Positions 8,210 through 16,800 of a DNA stretch of 54,746 nucleotides are shown piece after piece. The stretch lies in NCBI GenBank assembly GCA_009780275.1, contig WRAI01000015.1:1-54746 (forward strand). The letters are read 5' to 3'. Source of the DNA: Oscillospiraceae bacterium (lineage in GTDB: Bacteria; Bacillota; Clostridia; Oscillospirales; UBA929). The notes under the pieces are model-generated. The model saw only the letters and a list, made by a program, of their open reading frames with translations. It searched no databases and had not been told where the DNA came from. The position numbers were made by a program, and so were the translations under genes. The stretch's first letter is position 1. Each line of letters begins with the position of its first letter.

Positions 8210-8743
8210 TTATATTTTTTCTTCCTGCTTGTTAAAGTACAGGTATAAATAATATATCAATGCGGCGATATTCAGCCCAACAGCAATCGCCAGCAAGACA
8301 TTGCTCCATAACAGCGGAATGGCAGGAAAGACTGTCATCACCAAACAGACAACAAAGAATACTGCCGTCGCCGCTTTTCCAACTTCGACAGCAGCAAATA
8401 CATCATTGCGCTTACGCATAAGCACCATCGCGCCCCACGCCATCACCACCTCCTTGACAAACAGCACAAGCACTGCCCACCAGTGTACCACACCAGCAAT
8501 CGTAATGGTCAATAACACAGTAAACGCCATGGCTTTATCAGCCATCGGGTCAAGAATTCGTCCCAATTTTGTGATTTGGTCATTGCGCCGTGCCAACCAA
8601 CCATCAATGACATCGGTGCAAGCGGCCAGCAAATACACGCCCGCTGCATACCAGTGTGCATAAAGCACACCTGAATTATACACGATGGGAAACATCGGCA
8701 CCATCAGCAGCCGTAATAAAGATAGCATGTTAGGTATATTCAT
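8210..8743 (-). CDS. pgsA: CDP-diacylglycerol-glycerol-3-phosphate 3-phosphatidyltransferase
   Basis: A 177-residue membrane enzyme that makes phosphatidylglycerolphosphate from CDP-diacylglycerol and glycerol-3-phosphate, the committed step to phosphatidylglycerol and cardiolipin. The CDP-alcohol phosphatidyltransferase signature D-x2-DG-x2-AR-x8-G-x3-D-x3-D is complete in DVIDGWLARRND through GRILDPMADK (about residues 43-67). About four to five membrane helices and the usual length support the call. It lies between the CvpA-like and Clp genes in the minus-strand run. Confidence 0.93.
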   Translation of the reverse strand: MNIPNMLSLLRLLMVPMFPIVYNSGVLYAHWYAAGVYLLAACTDVIDGWLARRNDQITKLGRILDPMADKAMAFTVLLTITIAGVVHWWAVLVLFVKEVVMAWGAMVLMRKRNDVFAAVEVGKAATAVFFVVCLVMTVFPAIPLLWSNVLLAIAVGLNIAALIYYLYLYFNKQEEKI

Positions 8744-8805
8744 GGTAAAGCCTCAAAAATTATCGTATCTATCGCCATTCAAAGCATATTTAGGTAGTGT
8801 CCTAC

Positions 8806-9507
8806 TTAGAAAATGCGGAATGGCGTGATGTTCTGTATCCATCCCATAATAAAGCTGTCGTTGGCACCTAGTGTACCCGCACCTACCCCTGTATAGCGAA
8901 TAAGCCATGCCAACACAAAAATCAGTAGCAATCCCGACAAGATCCCGACACCCAGCCCTCCAAATTGATTGAGTTGCTTTATAATCGGAATTTCAAAGAA
9001 AGTATTGATAAATCGCACAAGCAAATGCAGCACGATTGCCAATATAATGAAAAAGAATATAAACAACACAATCCGCATAATTGCACGCGCCATCACTGTA
9101 GTTGCCGCCGCCCGAACCGTTTCGCCATGTTCGGTGACCTGCTCCATAATTTCACTTTGCAGGCGTCCAATATCACGGCTGTGAATATTCAATTGCCGGA
9201 GCGTCCGCTCGGCTAAGGCACGTTGTGTTTCGGGGTCGTGGTCATTTATGCGCTCATCGTCGTCGCGTTCATAAATATATTCCTCGCGCGCGTCGTCAAA
9301 TGCGTCAGCTGCGCGACCGCCAATCAGGGTAGAGAAGCTATCGGCCGCCGGGTTAGCAAACTGCCCCGCCAATACGCCGGCCAACCATATTGACAATACG
9401 AAGACGGCAATGCCGGCTATGCTGAGAATCAACCCTCTGCGCCATCCACGCCACGCGGCAAATGCCAGCACAGCAACGATAATGATATCCCATAAAATCC
9501 AAGGCAT
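8806..9507 (-). CDS. CvpA-like membrane protein
   Basis: A 233-residue protein with two N-terminal membrane helices (PWILWDIIIVAVLAFAAWRG and the next at 30-50), a charged extracytoplasmic loop (about 55-130) and two more helices near the C-terminus (about 135-160 and 175-200). This layout, with the RGWRRG segment after the first helix, matches the colicin V production (CvpA) family of Bacillota, whose molecular function is not settled. The start at 9507 is chosen because GGAGG lies 10 bases upstream. An alternative GTG-type start at 9534 would add nine residues that contain the ribosome binding site. Confidence 0.75.
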   Translation of the reverse strand: MPWILWDIIIVAVLAFAAWRGWRRGLILSIAGIAVFVLSIWLAGVLAGQFANPAADSFSTLIGGRAADAFDDAREEYIYERDDDERINDHDPETQRALAERTLRQLNIHSRDIGRLQSEIMEQVTEHGETVRAAATTVMARAIMRIVLFIFFFIILAIVLHLLVRFINTFFEIPIIKQLNQFGGLGVGILSGLLLIFVLAWLIRYTGVGAGTLGANDSFIMGWIQNITPFRIF

Positions 9508-9658
9508 ATTAAGTAGTCCTCCCTCGTTTGTCACACCTCTACTCTCTCATGGACGGTCAAAGTTAAGTCGCGAACGACCACAAGTCCACGTAGTGGTACG
9601 GTGTTACCGCATTTCCGTTTTTTCTTGCCTTATTCCACTGCTCGAAAGACAGGCAACT

Positions 9659-10855
9659 CTACTCTTCTATTGAAATAACCCGCGCGGCGCGTTGCCCCAA
9701 CAGTACCAAACTGCCATCATCACGTACAATAACGCCTCGCTCGTCCGGCTCAATCATTACAACGCCCAATTCTTCCAATCTTGTCGAATAGACAACACCG
9801 GCATCGCGGGTCAGCAATGCAATTTTACCGCCGCCGGCATCAAGGTCTATAATGTCTTCACCAAAGGCCTTTTCGGCAATCACATTACCATCATTGTCAA
9901 GTACTACAATAGTACTGCCACCTTCGGACTGATAGCGCGAAACCTGCAGGACAATATAATCACCCCCGAAGCTGAAGCTTCGCAGCACCTGTCCCGACCA
10001 TCCCCATCGCGCGATTTCCCGAGCCTGATTATCGAGCAAAATCAATTCATCTTCCCACAATGTCGCAATTACATTGCCACGCCGATACGTTACCGCCAAC
10101 GGTACGCCGTCGGGCTGTGAAAATACATAAGCCGGCTCGCCCGAATCATCACGTGCATTAAAGAGACGCACCTCGCCCAAAGCGGCGATACCGTCCTGCC
10201 GCACTGTTGCCACGGCAATAGCATTGGCATGCGGTGAAAGCGCCGCGTCAACAACAAATTGTGCCGCCGAGAACCACTGATACATGCGGCGGTCGTCGGC
10301 ATTATACACTGTAATCACTGCCGCATAACCGGGTTGCCGCGTAATGAGCAAATAGCGTCCGTCGACATTCATGTGAGCGTTGATGATGCCGTGTTCAAAT
10401 ACCTCACTGCGGCGCAGTTCATATCGGCGATGAATGAGCAACGCTTGCCCGCCACGGTCGAAACTGAGCAGTGCATTGTCACCCACGCGCAACACGGGGT
10501 TGGGCATATTGACTGCTATACTGACCTGCTCGCGTCCACTCACGTCATGAACAGCCAACCGCGCCGGCGACAGAATCACCAACCCGTTGCGGTAAACTTG
10601 CACACTGTTGCGTAAATTACGGTCGTAGATAAATTGATCTGCCGGTTCGCCCTCTCTCTGAAACGGTATGTTCAGTCGCTCAAAAAATGCCAACATGGGA
10701 TTGCCTTGCAATTGGTCACGGTTGATAACCGCATACAGCACTAGTCCGACAACAACAAAGATGAAAATTGCACTCAAAAGAGAACGCAAAGGTCTAAACG
10801 GCTTTCGCGCCCGCTTCTTGCGCTCCTTATTTAAGTCAACGACATTTTCATCCAT
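9659..10855 (-). CDS. DUF5711-like membrane-anchored beta-propeller protein, leaderless start
   Basis: A 398-residue protein with a basic cytoplasmic N-terminus (residues 5-22), one transmembrane helix (about 25-45) and a long extracytoplasmic part of repeated beta-strand segments with several Asp-Gly turns, read here as a propeller. The layout and the position beside a CvpA-like gene match the DUF5711 family; its function is unknown. The start ATG (10855-10853) has no Shine-Dalgarno, but a near-perfect promoter at 10865-10893 would start transcription only three or four bases before it, so the mRNA is probably leaderless. It is the first gene of the minus-strand run. Confidence 0.78.
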   Translation of the reverse strand: MDENVVDLNKERKKRARKPFRPLRSLLSAIFIFVVVGLVLYAVINRDQLQGNPMLAFFERLNIPFQREGEPADQFIYDRNLRNSVQVYRNGLVILSPARLAVHDVSGREQVSIAVNMPNPVLRVGDNALLSFDRGGQALLIHRRYELRRSEVFEHGIINAHMNVDGRYLLITRQPGYAAVITVYNADDRRMYQWFSAAQFVVDAALSPHANAIAVATVRQDGIAALGEVRLFNARDDSGEPAYVFSQPDGVPLAVTYRRGNVIATLWEDELILLDNQAREIARWGWSGQVLRSFSFGGDYIVLQVSRYQSEGGSTIVVLDNDGNVIAEKAFGEDIIDLDAGGGKIALLTRDAGVVYSTRLEELGVVMIEPDERGVIVRDDGSLVLLGQRAARVISIEE

Positions 10856-10864
10856 ACATTGGTT

Positions 10865-10893
10865 ATTATGCCGTAAAAGTTCGGGATTGTCAA
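10865..10893 (-). promoter_or_regulatory. Sigma-A promoter producing a leaderless mRNA
   Basis: On the minus strand TTGACA (10893-10888) and CATAAT (10870-10865) are 17 bases apart. The expected transcription start is near 10858, about three bases from the ATG at 10855. Its -35 box overlaps that of the divergent promoter 10887-10915. Confidence 0.8.
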
Positions 10894-10915
10894 GGGGGTG
10901 TTGGTATGTTATACT
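10887..10915 (+). promoter_or_regulatory. Sigma-A promoter for the lipoprotein array
   Basis: TTGTCA (10887-10892) and TATACT (10910-10915) are separated by 17 bases. It shares five bases of its -35 box with the opposite-strand promoter, so the two cannot easily be bound at the same time. The transcript would begin near 10922, about 60 bases before the first lipoprotein gene. Confidence 0.8.
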
Positions 10916-10981
10916 AGCATTTAAATATAGGTGCGTGTTTCTAATAACCCGCACGCTACGAAACCACAGGGGGTTATGTTT

Positions 10982-12838
10982 ATGCTACGCAAAATGTCTG
11001 CTTTACTTATCCTAATCCTGTTTGCAGCACTGTTTCTGTTCGGGTGCAGCGAGCAAACACCGCGAGATGTTGCACAACGGTTTTGGCACGATGGCTTCGC
11101 CGACGGCGTAAACTTTACGTCTGCCAATGACCTCGTTGGTCTGACGACATACTGGAATCGCACGACGTCAGTCAACGCCGTGCCGAACCGCATTGGCAGC
11201 GACGATGATGTGAGTTTTATGCTCGACAACGGCAACGTGACGCGCTTTGTCAACATGAGTGACGGCTATGCCTTGACCTTGCCGTTCAGCGCGGCCGAGT
11301 ATACCGCCGACTTAGCGTTGAGCGGCGTGCGCACCAAGCTGGTCACCGCCGACCGCATTATTACCATCACGCGCGAAGACCAAAACCCTTACGACAATGA
11401 CTTGCACGGTTGGCTCATTTACTACGATGAATGGCTAACCCGCTACATCGCCAATGCCGGCTTTTTGCGCACCAACCGACTGATAGAAACACGTCCGGCT
11501 GTTCAACATGATATCAATATACTTGATGGTTACGTCGTCAGCTTATACAGCATCCTCATTCGCAACCACGAAAACATCGATATGCCGTACTATAACATCG
11601 CCATCATTCGACAAGAAGGCGAATATGAACGCTTTTTGCTGATTGTACAAAAAGCAACGCACGATGTTAATGATGAGTTTGATGCTATGCTGCAAACGCT
11701 GCGCGAATTCGAGCCGCAGGGTGAAAGTCAAAACGCCACAACACCTTTTGAACTAACCCGTGCCGACTACTGGGATGATGCGACAGCGGCATATTTTGAC
11801 CTATTGATGCAAGAGGACTATCTTGAGTGGGGCTTTTTCACCAATGTCTTGCAATTTTCCGGCCATTACAACTACAATACAGTGCGCCAAAATATACAGC
11901 GAAATCAAAGCGAGCTGCAAGAGATGATGGACACTACGTTCGGTATTTTCCCCACTTACACGCCGCTCGGGTGGCATGGTACGGCACAGCCTTTTCCCCT
12001 CAGCATGGCGCGGGAGTTTGCTGGCGGCGACGGTTTTAACGGCCGTCCTGTCTTGCAGATGACTTATCAATTTACTGATACCAACAACGGCAACTTATAT
12101 GGCTACACACCCATGTTTAACATTCTCAACGGTCGTTACGACGACCGTTTCCGTGAGTTCGCGCAGGGCATGAAAGAATACGGTTATCCCATTTTGTTCC
12201 GCCTCAACAATGAAATGGACGGCGATTGGACGAGCTATTCCGGCATCCTGACATTGCTTGACCCCGATATTTTTATCAAGACGTGGGAGCATCTTTATAA
12301 TCTGTTCCGTGAAGAAGGCGTGACCAACCTCATATGGATTTTCAACCCCAACAGCACCTCGGTACCGTACAGCAATTGGGGCAAATGGTACAACTATATG
12401 CCGGCGCTTCATACCTTCCATATGATTGGCATTTCGCCATACGAATTCGGAAATAACATGCACATTGAGCCCTTTGCGTCTTTGGTTGATAAAGTTTACG
12501 AGCGTTACGAACGGTTCAGCCATTGGCCGTGGGCCATTTCGGAATTTGCGGCCGGCAGCGGCGGCGAAGCGCGGCGAGTAGGTGACAGCATTACAGTGAC
12601 TTCGTCGGGGCGGCATGAGTATGAACAAGCCGAGTGGGTGCGTGATATGTTTCATGTGCTAGACAACCGCCATCTTGACGAATACACTTTCGCGCGGCCC
12701 ATTCGCATTGCTGTATGGTTCAACGTCAACGATTATCTTGACTATGACGGCGAGATGTATATTTTAAACCACTTGCGTATCGGCGCACATACACCGTTGA
12801 CGATTGAGGCGTTCCGGCAAGGATTTGCCGCCGAATAA
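10982..12838 (+). CDS. Lipoprotein with GH26-like catalytic domain, paralogue 1
   Basis: A 618-residue exported lipoprotein: a lipoprotein signal peptide ends at LFGC (Cys about residue 20). The N-terminal half (about 25-255) is a domain I do not recognise, shared with the next two genes. It contains VSFMLDNG, FVNMSDGYALTLP and PYYNIAIIR. The C-terminal half (about 262-610) resembles a GH26-type beta/alpha barrel. FRLNNEMDGDW carries the candidate acid/base Glu and AISEFAAGSGGE the candidate nucleophile Glu. Classical GH26 mannanases have His where this has Asn before the acid/base Glu. ATG 10982 is chosen over 10976 or 10931 because AGGGGG (10968-10973) lies 8 bases upstream and the paralogues start with the same MLRKMSAL. 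Substrate unknown; a beta-mannan or similar glycan is a guess. Confidence 0.82.
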   Translation: MLRKMSALLILILFAALFLFGCSEQTPRDVAQRFWHDGFADGVNFTSANDLVGLTTYWNRTTSVNAVPNRIGSDDDVSFMLDNGNVTRFVNMSDGYALTLPFSAAEYTADLALSGVRTKLVTADRIITITREDQNPYDNDLHGWLIYYDEWLTRYIANAGFLRTNRLIETRPAVQHDINILDGYVVSLYSILIRNHENIDMPYYNIAIIRQEGEYERFLLIVQKATHDVNDEFDAMLQTLREFEPQGESQNATTPFELTRADYWDDATAAYFDLLMQEDYLEWGFFTNVLQFSGHYNYNTVRQNIQRNQSELQEMMDTTFGIFPTYTPLGWHGTAQPFPLSMAREFAGGDGFNGRPVLQMTYQFTDTNNGNLYGYTPMFNILNGRYDDRFREFAQGMKEYGYPILFRLNNEMDGDWTSYSGILTLLDPDIFIKTWEHLYNLFREEGVTNLIWIFNPNSTSVPYSNWGKWYNYMPALHTFHMIGISPYEFGNNMHIEPFASLVDKVYERYERFSHWPWAISEFAAGSGGEARRVGDSITVTSSGRHEYEQAEWVRDMFHVLDNRHLDEYTFARPIRIAVWFNVNDYLDYDGEMYILNHLRIGAHTPLTIEAFRQGFAAE

Positions 12839-12845
12839 AAACTAC

Positions 12846-12875
12846 GCAGGGTGCGATGTCTTCATCGCACCCTGC
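12846..12875. repeat. Perfect 12-bp inverted repeat between lipoprotein genes 1 and 2
   Basis: GCAGGGTGCGAT (12846-12857) and ATCGCACCCTGC (12864-12875) flank a six-base loop, 7 bases after the first stop codon. No T tract follows, so it is more likely a REP-like mRNA-stabilising hairpin than a terminator. The ribosome binding site of gene 2 starts 9 bases later. Confidence 0.7.
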
Positions 12876-12897
12876 ACTAAAATTAGGAGGAACCAAT

Positions 12898-14763
12898 ATG
12901 TTACGCAAAATGTCTGCTTTATTTATCTTTACTCTGTTCGCCACGCTGCCCTTTTTCGGCTGCAGTTCCGATACGTCGGCTGATATTGCCGATCGATTTT
13001 GGCAAGAAGAGTTTGCTGACGGCAAGAGCTTTTCCTCTGCTGCTGATGTCGTCGGCTTGACAGCGTACTGGAACCGTGAGGCGCGAACAGAGCGCGTGCC
13101 CCGTAATATCGGCGATAATGATGTGAGCTTTATGCTTGACAACGGCGACGTGACGCGCTTTGTCAACATGAGTGACGGCTATGCCTTGACCTTGCCGTTC
13201 GGCGCGGATGATTACGAAGCCGACTTACAGTTTAGCGGCGTACGTACTAAATTGCGCACCGATGACAGAGTCATTACCATCACACACGAAGAGCGAAGCC
13301 CCTTTGGCAACGACATTGAGGGCTGGACAAGGCAGTACAACGAATGGCTTGTACGCTTTATCGGCCATGACGGATTCTTGCGCAGCAATCGACTGCAACG
13401 CCTACGCCCGATTACTCATCAAAGCTCTGATATAATAGACGGCTTTATCGTCAGCTTGTACGATATTTACATCCCTCGCAATGAAAATATCGAGATGCCT
13501 TATTACAACATAGCCATCATTCGCGCAGCCGGCGAATATGTGCGCTTTCTGCTGATTGTGCAAAAGGCAACGCATAATGCGACTGACGAGTTTGATGCCA
13601 TGATTGCCTCAGTGCGTCGCTTTGAACAGCGGGGCATCAGCCACAACGAGCAAGTAGCTTTTGAGCCCACCCGTGCGGACTATTGGGACGATGCCACAGC
13701 AGCATATTTTGATTTACTGGCCGAGCAAGAACATGTCGACTGGGGCTTTTTCATGCACTCCATGCGTTCGCCCGGCGAGGCTGACTATCGTTATTTTCGC
13801 GACGCGCTGGCACGCGACCATATCGCTTTGGAGGAGATGCTTGACACACATTTTCCCATTATGCCGACATATACGTCACTTAGCTTTCAGGGGCAATTAT
13901 CAGCGTTCCCAATGGCATTAGCGCGCGAGTATGCCGGCGGCAACGGTTTTAACGGCCGCCCCATCTTACAGTTGACCTACCATTTCTCGCCCGGCATGTT
14001 CGCCAACTTTTATGGCTATACGCCTATGTTCAATATTCTGAACGGTCATTACGACGACCACTTTCGCGAGTTCGCGCAATGCCTCATAGAATACGGCTAT
14101 CCTATTTTATTTCGCCTTAACAACGAAATGGATTCCGACTGGATTCCGTGGGCAGGCATCTTTACACTGCTCGACCCCGACATTTTCACGATGACCTGGG
14201 AAAGGCTTTACAACATCTTCCGCGAAGAAGGCGTAACCAACCTGATTTGGATATTCAACCCCAACGGGCTGTCTTTCCCGCTCAGCAACTGGGGCGAATG
14301 GCACAATTATTTGCCGTGCACAAGCATGGTACACGTTTTAGGGCTAACGAAATATGAGTTTGGCAACAATCTTATATTCAGGTCGTTTGAGGATCTGTAC
14401 CGTGCCATTTATGACCGCTACACGCCGTATTTCCAAGACTGGATATGGTCGATTTCCGAGTTTGCTGCCGGCAGCGGCGGCGAGCGACAAACAGTGTCCA
14501 CTTCAGACGGCTATCGAATGATACAAACAACGTTAGGTCGGCACGATTTTGAACAAGCCGAATGGATTCGCGATATGTTTTATATTTTCAACAACCGTAG
14601 CGCCGAAGAGAATTATTTTGTCCGCAACATTAAAGTTGCCGTTTGGTTCAACGCCAATGATAATATATATATCGACGGCGAGTGGTTCATTGAAAACCAT
14701 TTGCGGATCGGTGAGCATGCACCGCTGGCGATTGAGGCGTTTAGAGAGGGCTTGAACAGTTAA
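12898..14763 (+). CDS. Lipoprotein with GH26-like catalytic domain, paralogue 2
   Basis: A 621-residue lipoprotein, collinear with the preceding gene over its whole length. The signal peptide ends at FFGC and the N-terminal unknown domain again carries VSFMLDNG and FVNMSDGYALTLP. The barrel has candidate acid/base Glu in FRLNNEMDSDW and candidate nucleophile Glu in SISEFAAGSGGE. The start ATG 12898 follows AGGAGG by 7 bases. It differs from its neighbours in the loops around the presumed cleft (for example SFQGQLSAF versus GWHGTAQPF), so substrates may differ. A 53-base stretch (13148-13200) is identical to gene 1 (11235-11287) although flanking sequence has diverged. Confidence 0.82.
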   Translation: MLRKMSALFIFTLFATLPFFGCSSDTSADIADRFWQEEFADGKSFSSAADVVGLTAYWNREARTERVPRNIGDNDVSFMLDNGDVTRFVNMSDGYALTLPFGADDYEADLQFSGVRTKLRTDDRVITITHEERSPFGNDIEGWTRQYNEWLVRFIGHDGFLRSNRLQRLRPITHQSSDIIDGFIVSLYDIYIPRNENIEMPYYNIAIIRAAGEYVRFLLIVQKATHNATDEFDAMIASVRRFEQRGISHNEQVAFEPTRADYWDDATAAYFDLLAEQEHVDWGFFMHSMRSPGEADYRYFRDALARDHIALEEMLDTHFPIMPTYTSLSFQGQLSAFPMALAREYAGGNGFNGRPILQLTYHFSPGMFANFYGYTPMFNILNGHYDDHFREFAQCLIEYGYPILFRLNNEMDSDWIPWAGIFTLLDPDIFTMTWERLYNIFREEGVTNLIWIFNPNGLSFPLSNWGEWHNYLPCTSMVHVLGLTKYEFGNNLIFRSFEDLYRAIYDRYTPYFQDWIWSISEFAAGSGGERQTVSTSDGYRMIQTTLGRHDFEQAEWIRDMFYIFNNRSAEENYFVRNIKVAVWFNANDNIYIDGEWFIENHLRIGEHAPLAIEAFREGLNS

Positions 14764-14773
14764 ACAAAGCGGG

Positions 14774-14803
14774 TTGACCCACCCTTATGTTTTATGATAT
14801 ACT
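14774..14803 (+). promoter_or_regulatory. Internal promoter before lipoprotein gene 3
   Basis: TTGACC (14774-14779) and TATACT (14798-14803) are separated by 18 bases, in the 72-base gap before the third paralogue. This allows the third gene, proA and queT to be expressed apart from the first two. Confidence 0.6.
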
Positions 14804-14835
14804 GAAGAAAACAATACACGCAGGAGGAATCTACC

Positions 14836-16758
14836 ATGTCACGTTCGCTATCCAAAATCCTTATCTTAACTTTGCTGCTAACCCTGGCCATACCGCTCTT
14901 TTCTGCTTGTGCCGACACCAGCCCATCCGACCTTGCCGAGCGGTTCTGGCAAGACGCATTTGCTGACGGGGACGGCTTTACATCGCACGACTCGGTCACT
15001 GATTTCACCGCTTACTGGAACCGCGAGGCAACCGACAATCCGCCGCGCAACATCGGCGATGAGGACGATGTCAGCTTTATGCTCGACAACGGCGACCAGA
15101 GCCGCTTTGTCAACATGAGCGACGGTTATGCTTTAACCTTGCCGAACAGCAACTTTGAGGCCGATTTAACATTTAGCGGCATCCGTGTACAGCTGGCAGA
15201 CGAACATCGCGTAATTACCGTCACACGTGAAACTGATAACCCTTACGACAGAAGCATGGTAGAGACCGAAGACGACAGAGAAGTACCCGTCGGCTCGGAG
15301 CACGGCTGGATGACATATTACAATGAGTGGCTGACCCGCTTTATTGCCCACGACGGTTTCATTCGTTCCAACCGCTTGGAGCGCCTACGCCCCGTAGTAC
15401 AGCACAGCACCGATATTCTTGATGGTTTCCATGTCAGCAAATACGACATCGCCATTCGCGTCCGCAGCGGCGAAGTTCTTGCTGAAATGCCCTACTACAA
15501 TATCGCTGTCATACGCGAAGAAGGCGAATACATACGCTTTCTGCTGGTTGTACAAAAATCCACACATGATATGACCGACGAGTTTGATGCTATGATTCAA
15601 TCGGTGCGTGAGTTTGAGCCGCAAGGCACCAGTCAAAGCGACGAAACGCCCATTCCTCTCACTCGCGCCGAATACTGGGACGACGCAACGGCACGATATT
15701 TTGAAAAGCTGGTAAATCAAGATCACATCGACTGGGGCTTCTTTACCGACTCTATGCCAGGCGACGGCACACCCCATTGGAATAGTGTGCAGACATCCAT
15801 GCGCCGCAATCAGGCTGATTTGGAAAACTTACTCGACACTACTTTTACTATTATGCCGACATATACACACATCGGTTTCCACGGCACGCCGGCGCATTTC
15901 CCTCTCGAAATGGCGCGTGAATTTGCTGGCGGCGACGGTTTCAATGACCGCCCTGTTCTGCATTTGAGCTATCAGTTTACCACCAGCAATAACCAGCCAT
16001 CACAGCTATATGGTTACACCCCCATGTTCTCAATACTCAATGGTCAATACGATGAGCAATTCCGCCGTCTGGCGCAAGATATTATCGCTTATGAGTACCC
16101 CGTTCTGTTCCGCTTAAATAACGAAATGGACACCGACTGGGTCAGCTACTGCGGCATGGTTACCCTGCTTGACCCCGATATTTTTGTCATGACGTGGGAA
16201 CGGCTGTATAACATTTTCCGTGAAGAAGGCGCAACAAATGTCATTTGGATTTTCAATCCCAATACACCATCCATTCCTTACAGTCGTTGGGGCTCTTGGA
16301 TTAGCTACCTGCCAAGTTTTCACACCATGCACATACTGGGCATCACAGCCTACGAAATGGGCAATAATGCCGGCCACTTCCGCTCTTTCGAAACGCTGTA
16401 TCGCAACGTCTACAACTTAAAAGCACCATGGTTCGGCGACTGGCCATGGTCAATTTCGGAATTCGCAGCGGGCTCCGGCGGTGAAATGCAAATGAACTTT
16501 GAACTCGGCCATCACGTCGCGACAACACCGGGACGCAACGAGGGCTTGCAAGCCGACTATGTGGAAGATATGTTCCGCATTTTAAACAACCGCGAAGCCG
16601 AAGGCAATGAGTTTGTCCGTCCCATCCGTATCGCCATTTGGTTCAACCGCAACGATTACGAATATGTCGACGGCACGCTCTCTATCATCAATTACCTGCA
16701 AATCGGCTCAGATACGCCTATGACGATTGAAGAATTTAGACGCGGCATGAATCCGTAG
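14836..16758 (+). CDS. Lipoprotein with GH26-like catalytic domain, paralogue 3
   Basis: A 640-residue lipoprotein and the most diverged of the three. The signal peptide ends at LFSAC. The shared N-terminal domain (VSFMLDNG, FVNMSDGYALTLP) carries an insertion of about 16 residues near residue 140 (METEDDREVPVGS). The barrel keeps FRLNNEMDTDW and SISEFAAGSGGE with both candidate catalytic Glu residues. A good ribosome binding site, AGGAGG, is 9 bases upstream and an own promoter lies at 14774-14803. The TAG stop (16756-16758) lies in a GTAGGG...CTCTAC repeat. All three copies keep the candidate active site, so none looks like a decaying duplicate. Confidence 0.82.
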   Translation: MSRSLSKILILTLLLTLAIPLFSACADTSPSDLAERFWQDAFADGDGFTSHDSVTDFTAYWNREATDNPPRNIGDEDDVSFMLDNGDQSRFVNMSDGYALTLPNSNFEADLTFSGIRVQLADEHRVITVTRETDNPYDRSMVETEDDREVPVGSEHGWMTYYNEWLTRFIAHDGFIRSNRLERLRPVVQHSTDILDGFHVSKYDIAIRVRSGEVLAEMPYYNIAVIREEGEYIRFLLVVQKSTHDMTDEFDAMIQSVREFEPQGTSQSDETPIPLTRAEYWDDATARYFEKLVNQDHIDWGFFTDSMPGDGTPHWNSVQTSMRRNQADLENLLDTTFTIMPTYTHIGFHGTPAHFPLEMAREFAGGDGFNDRPVLHLSYQFTTSNNQPSQLYGYTPMFSILNGQYDEQFRRLAQDIIAYEYPVLFRLNNEMDTDWVSYCGMVTLLDPDIFVMTWERLYNIFREEGATNVIWIFNPNTPSIPYSRWGSWISYLPSFHTMHILGITAYEMGNNAGHFRSFETLYRNVYNLKAPWFGDWPWSISEFAAGSGGEMQMNFELGHHVATTPGRNEGLQADYVEDMFRILNNREAEGNEFVRPIRIAIWFNRNDYEYVDGTLSIINYLQIGSDTPMTIEEFRRGMNP

Positions 16759-16783
16759 GGACAGATGCTATAGCCGCCTCTAC
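16755..16783. repeat. Imperfect palindrome containing the stop codon of lipoprotein gene 3
   Basis: GTAGGGACAG and the inverted GCCGCCTCTAC pair imperfectly over 29 bases. Read on the minus strand, the right end gives TGTAGAGGCGG, the same sequence as the left end of the element at 37644-37718. It includes the TAG of the upstream gene. Confidence 0.4.
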
Positions 16784-16800
16784 ATTGATGGGAGGATTCC

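Noticed and set aside
9552..9572. GGTCAAAGTTAAGTC as a possible CtsR operator
   Set aside because: Only the first heptad fits; the second deviates strongly, and it lies 1.4 kb and two genes upstream of the Clp gene.
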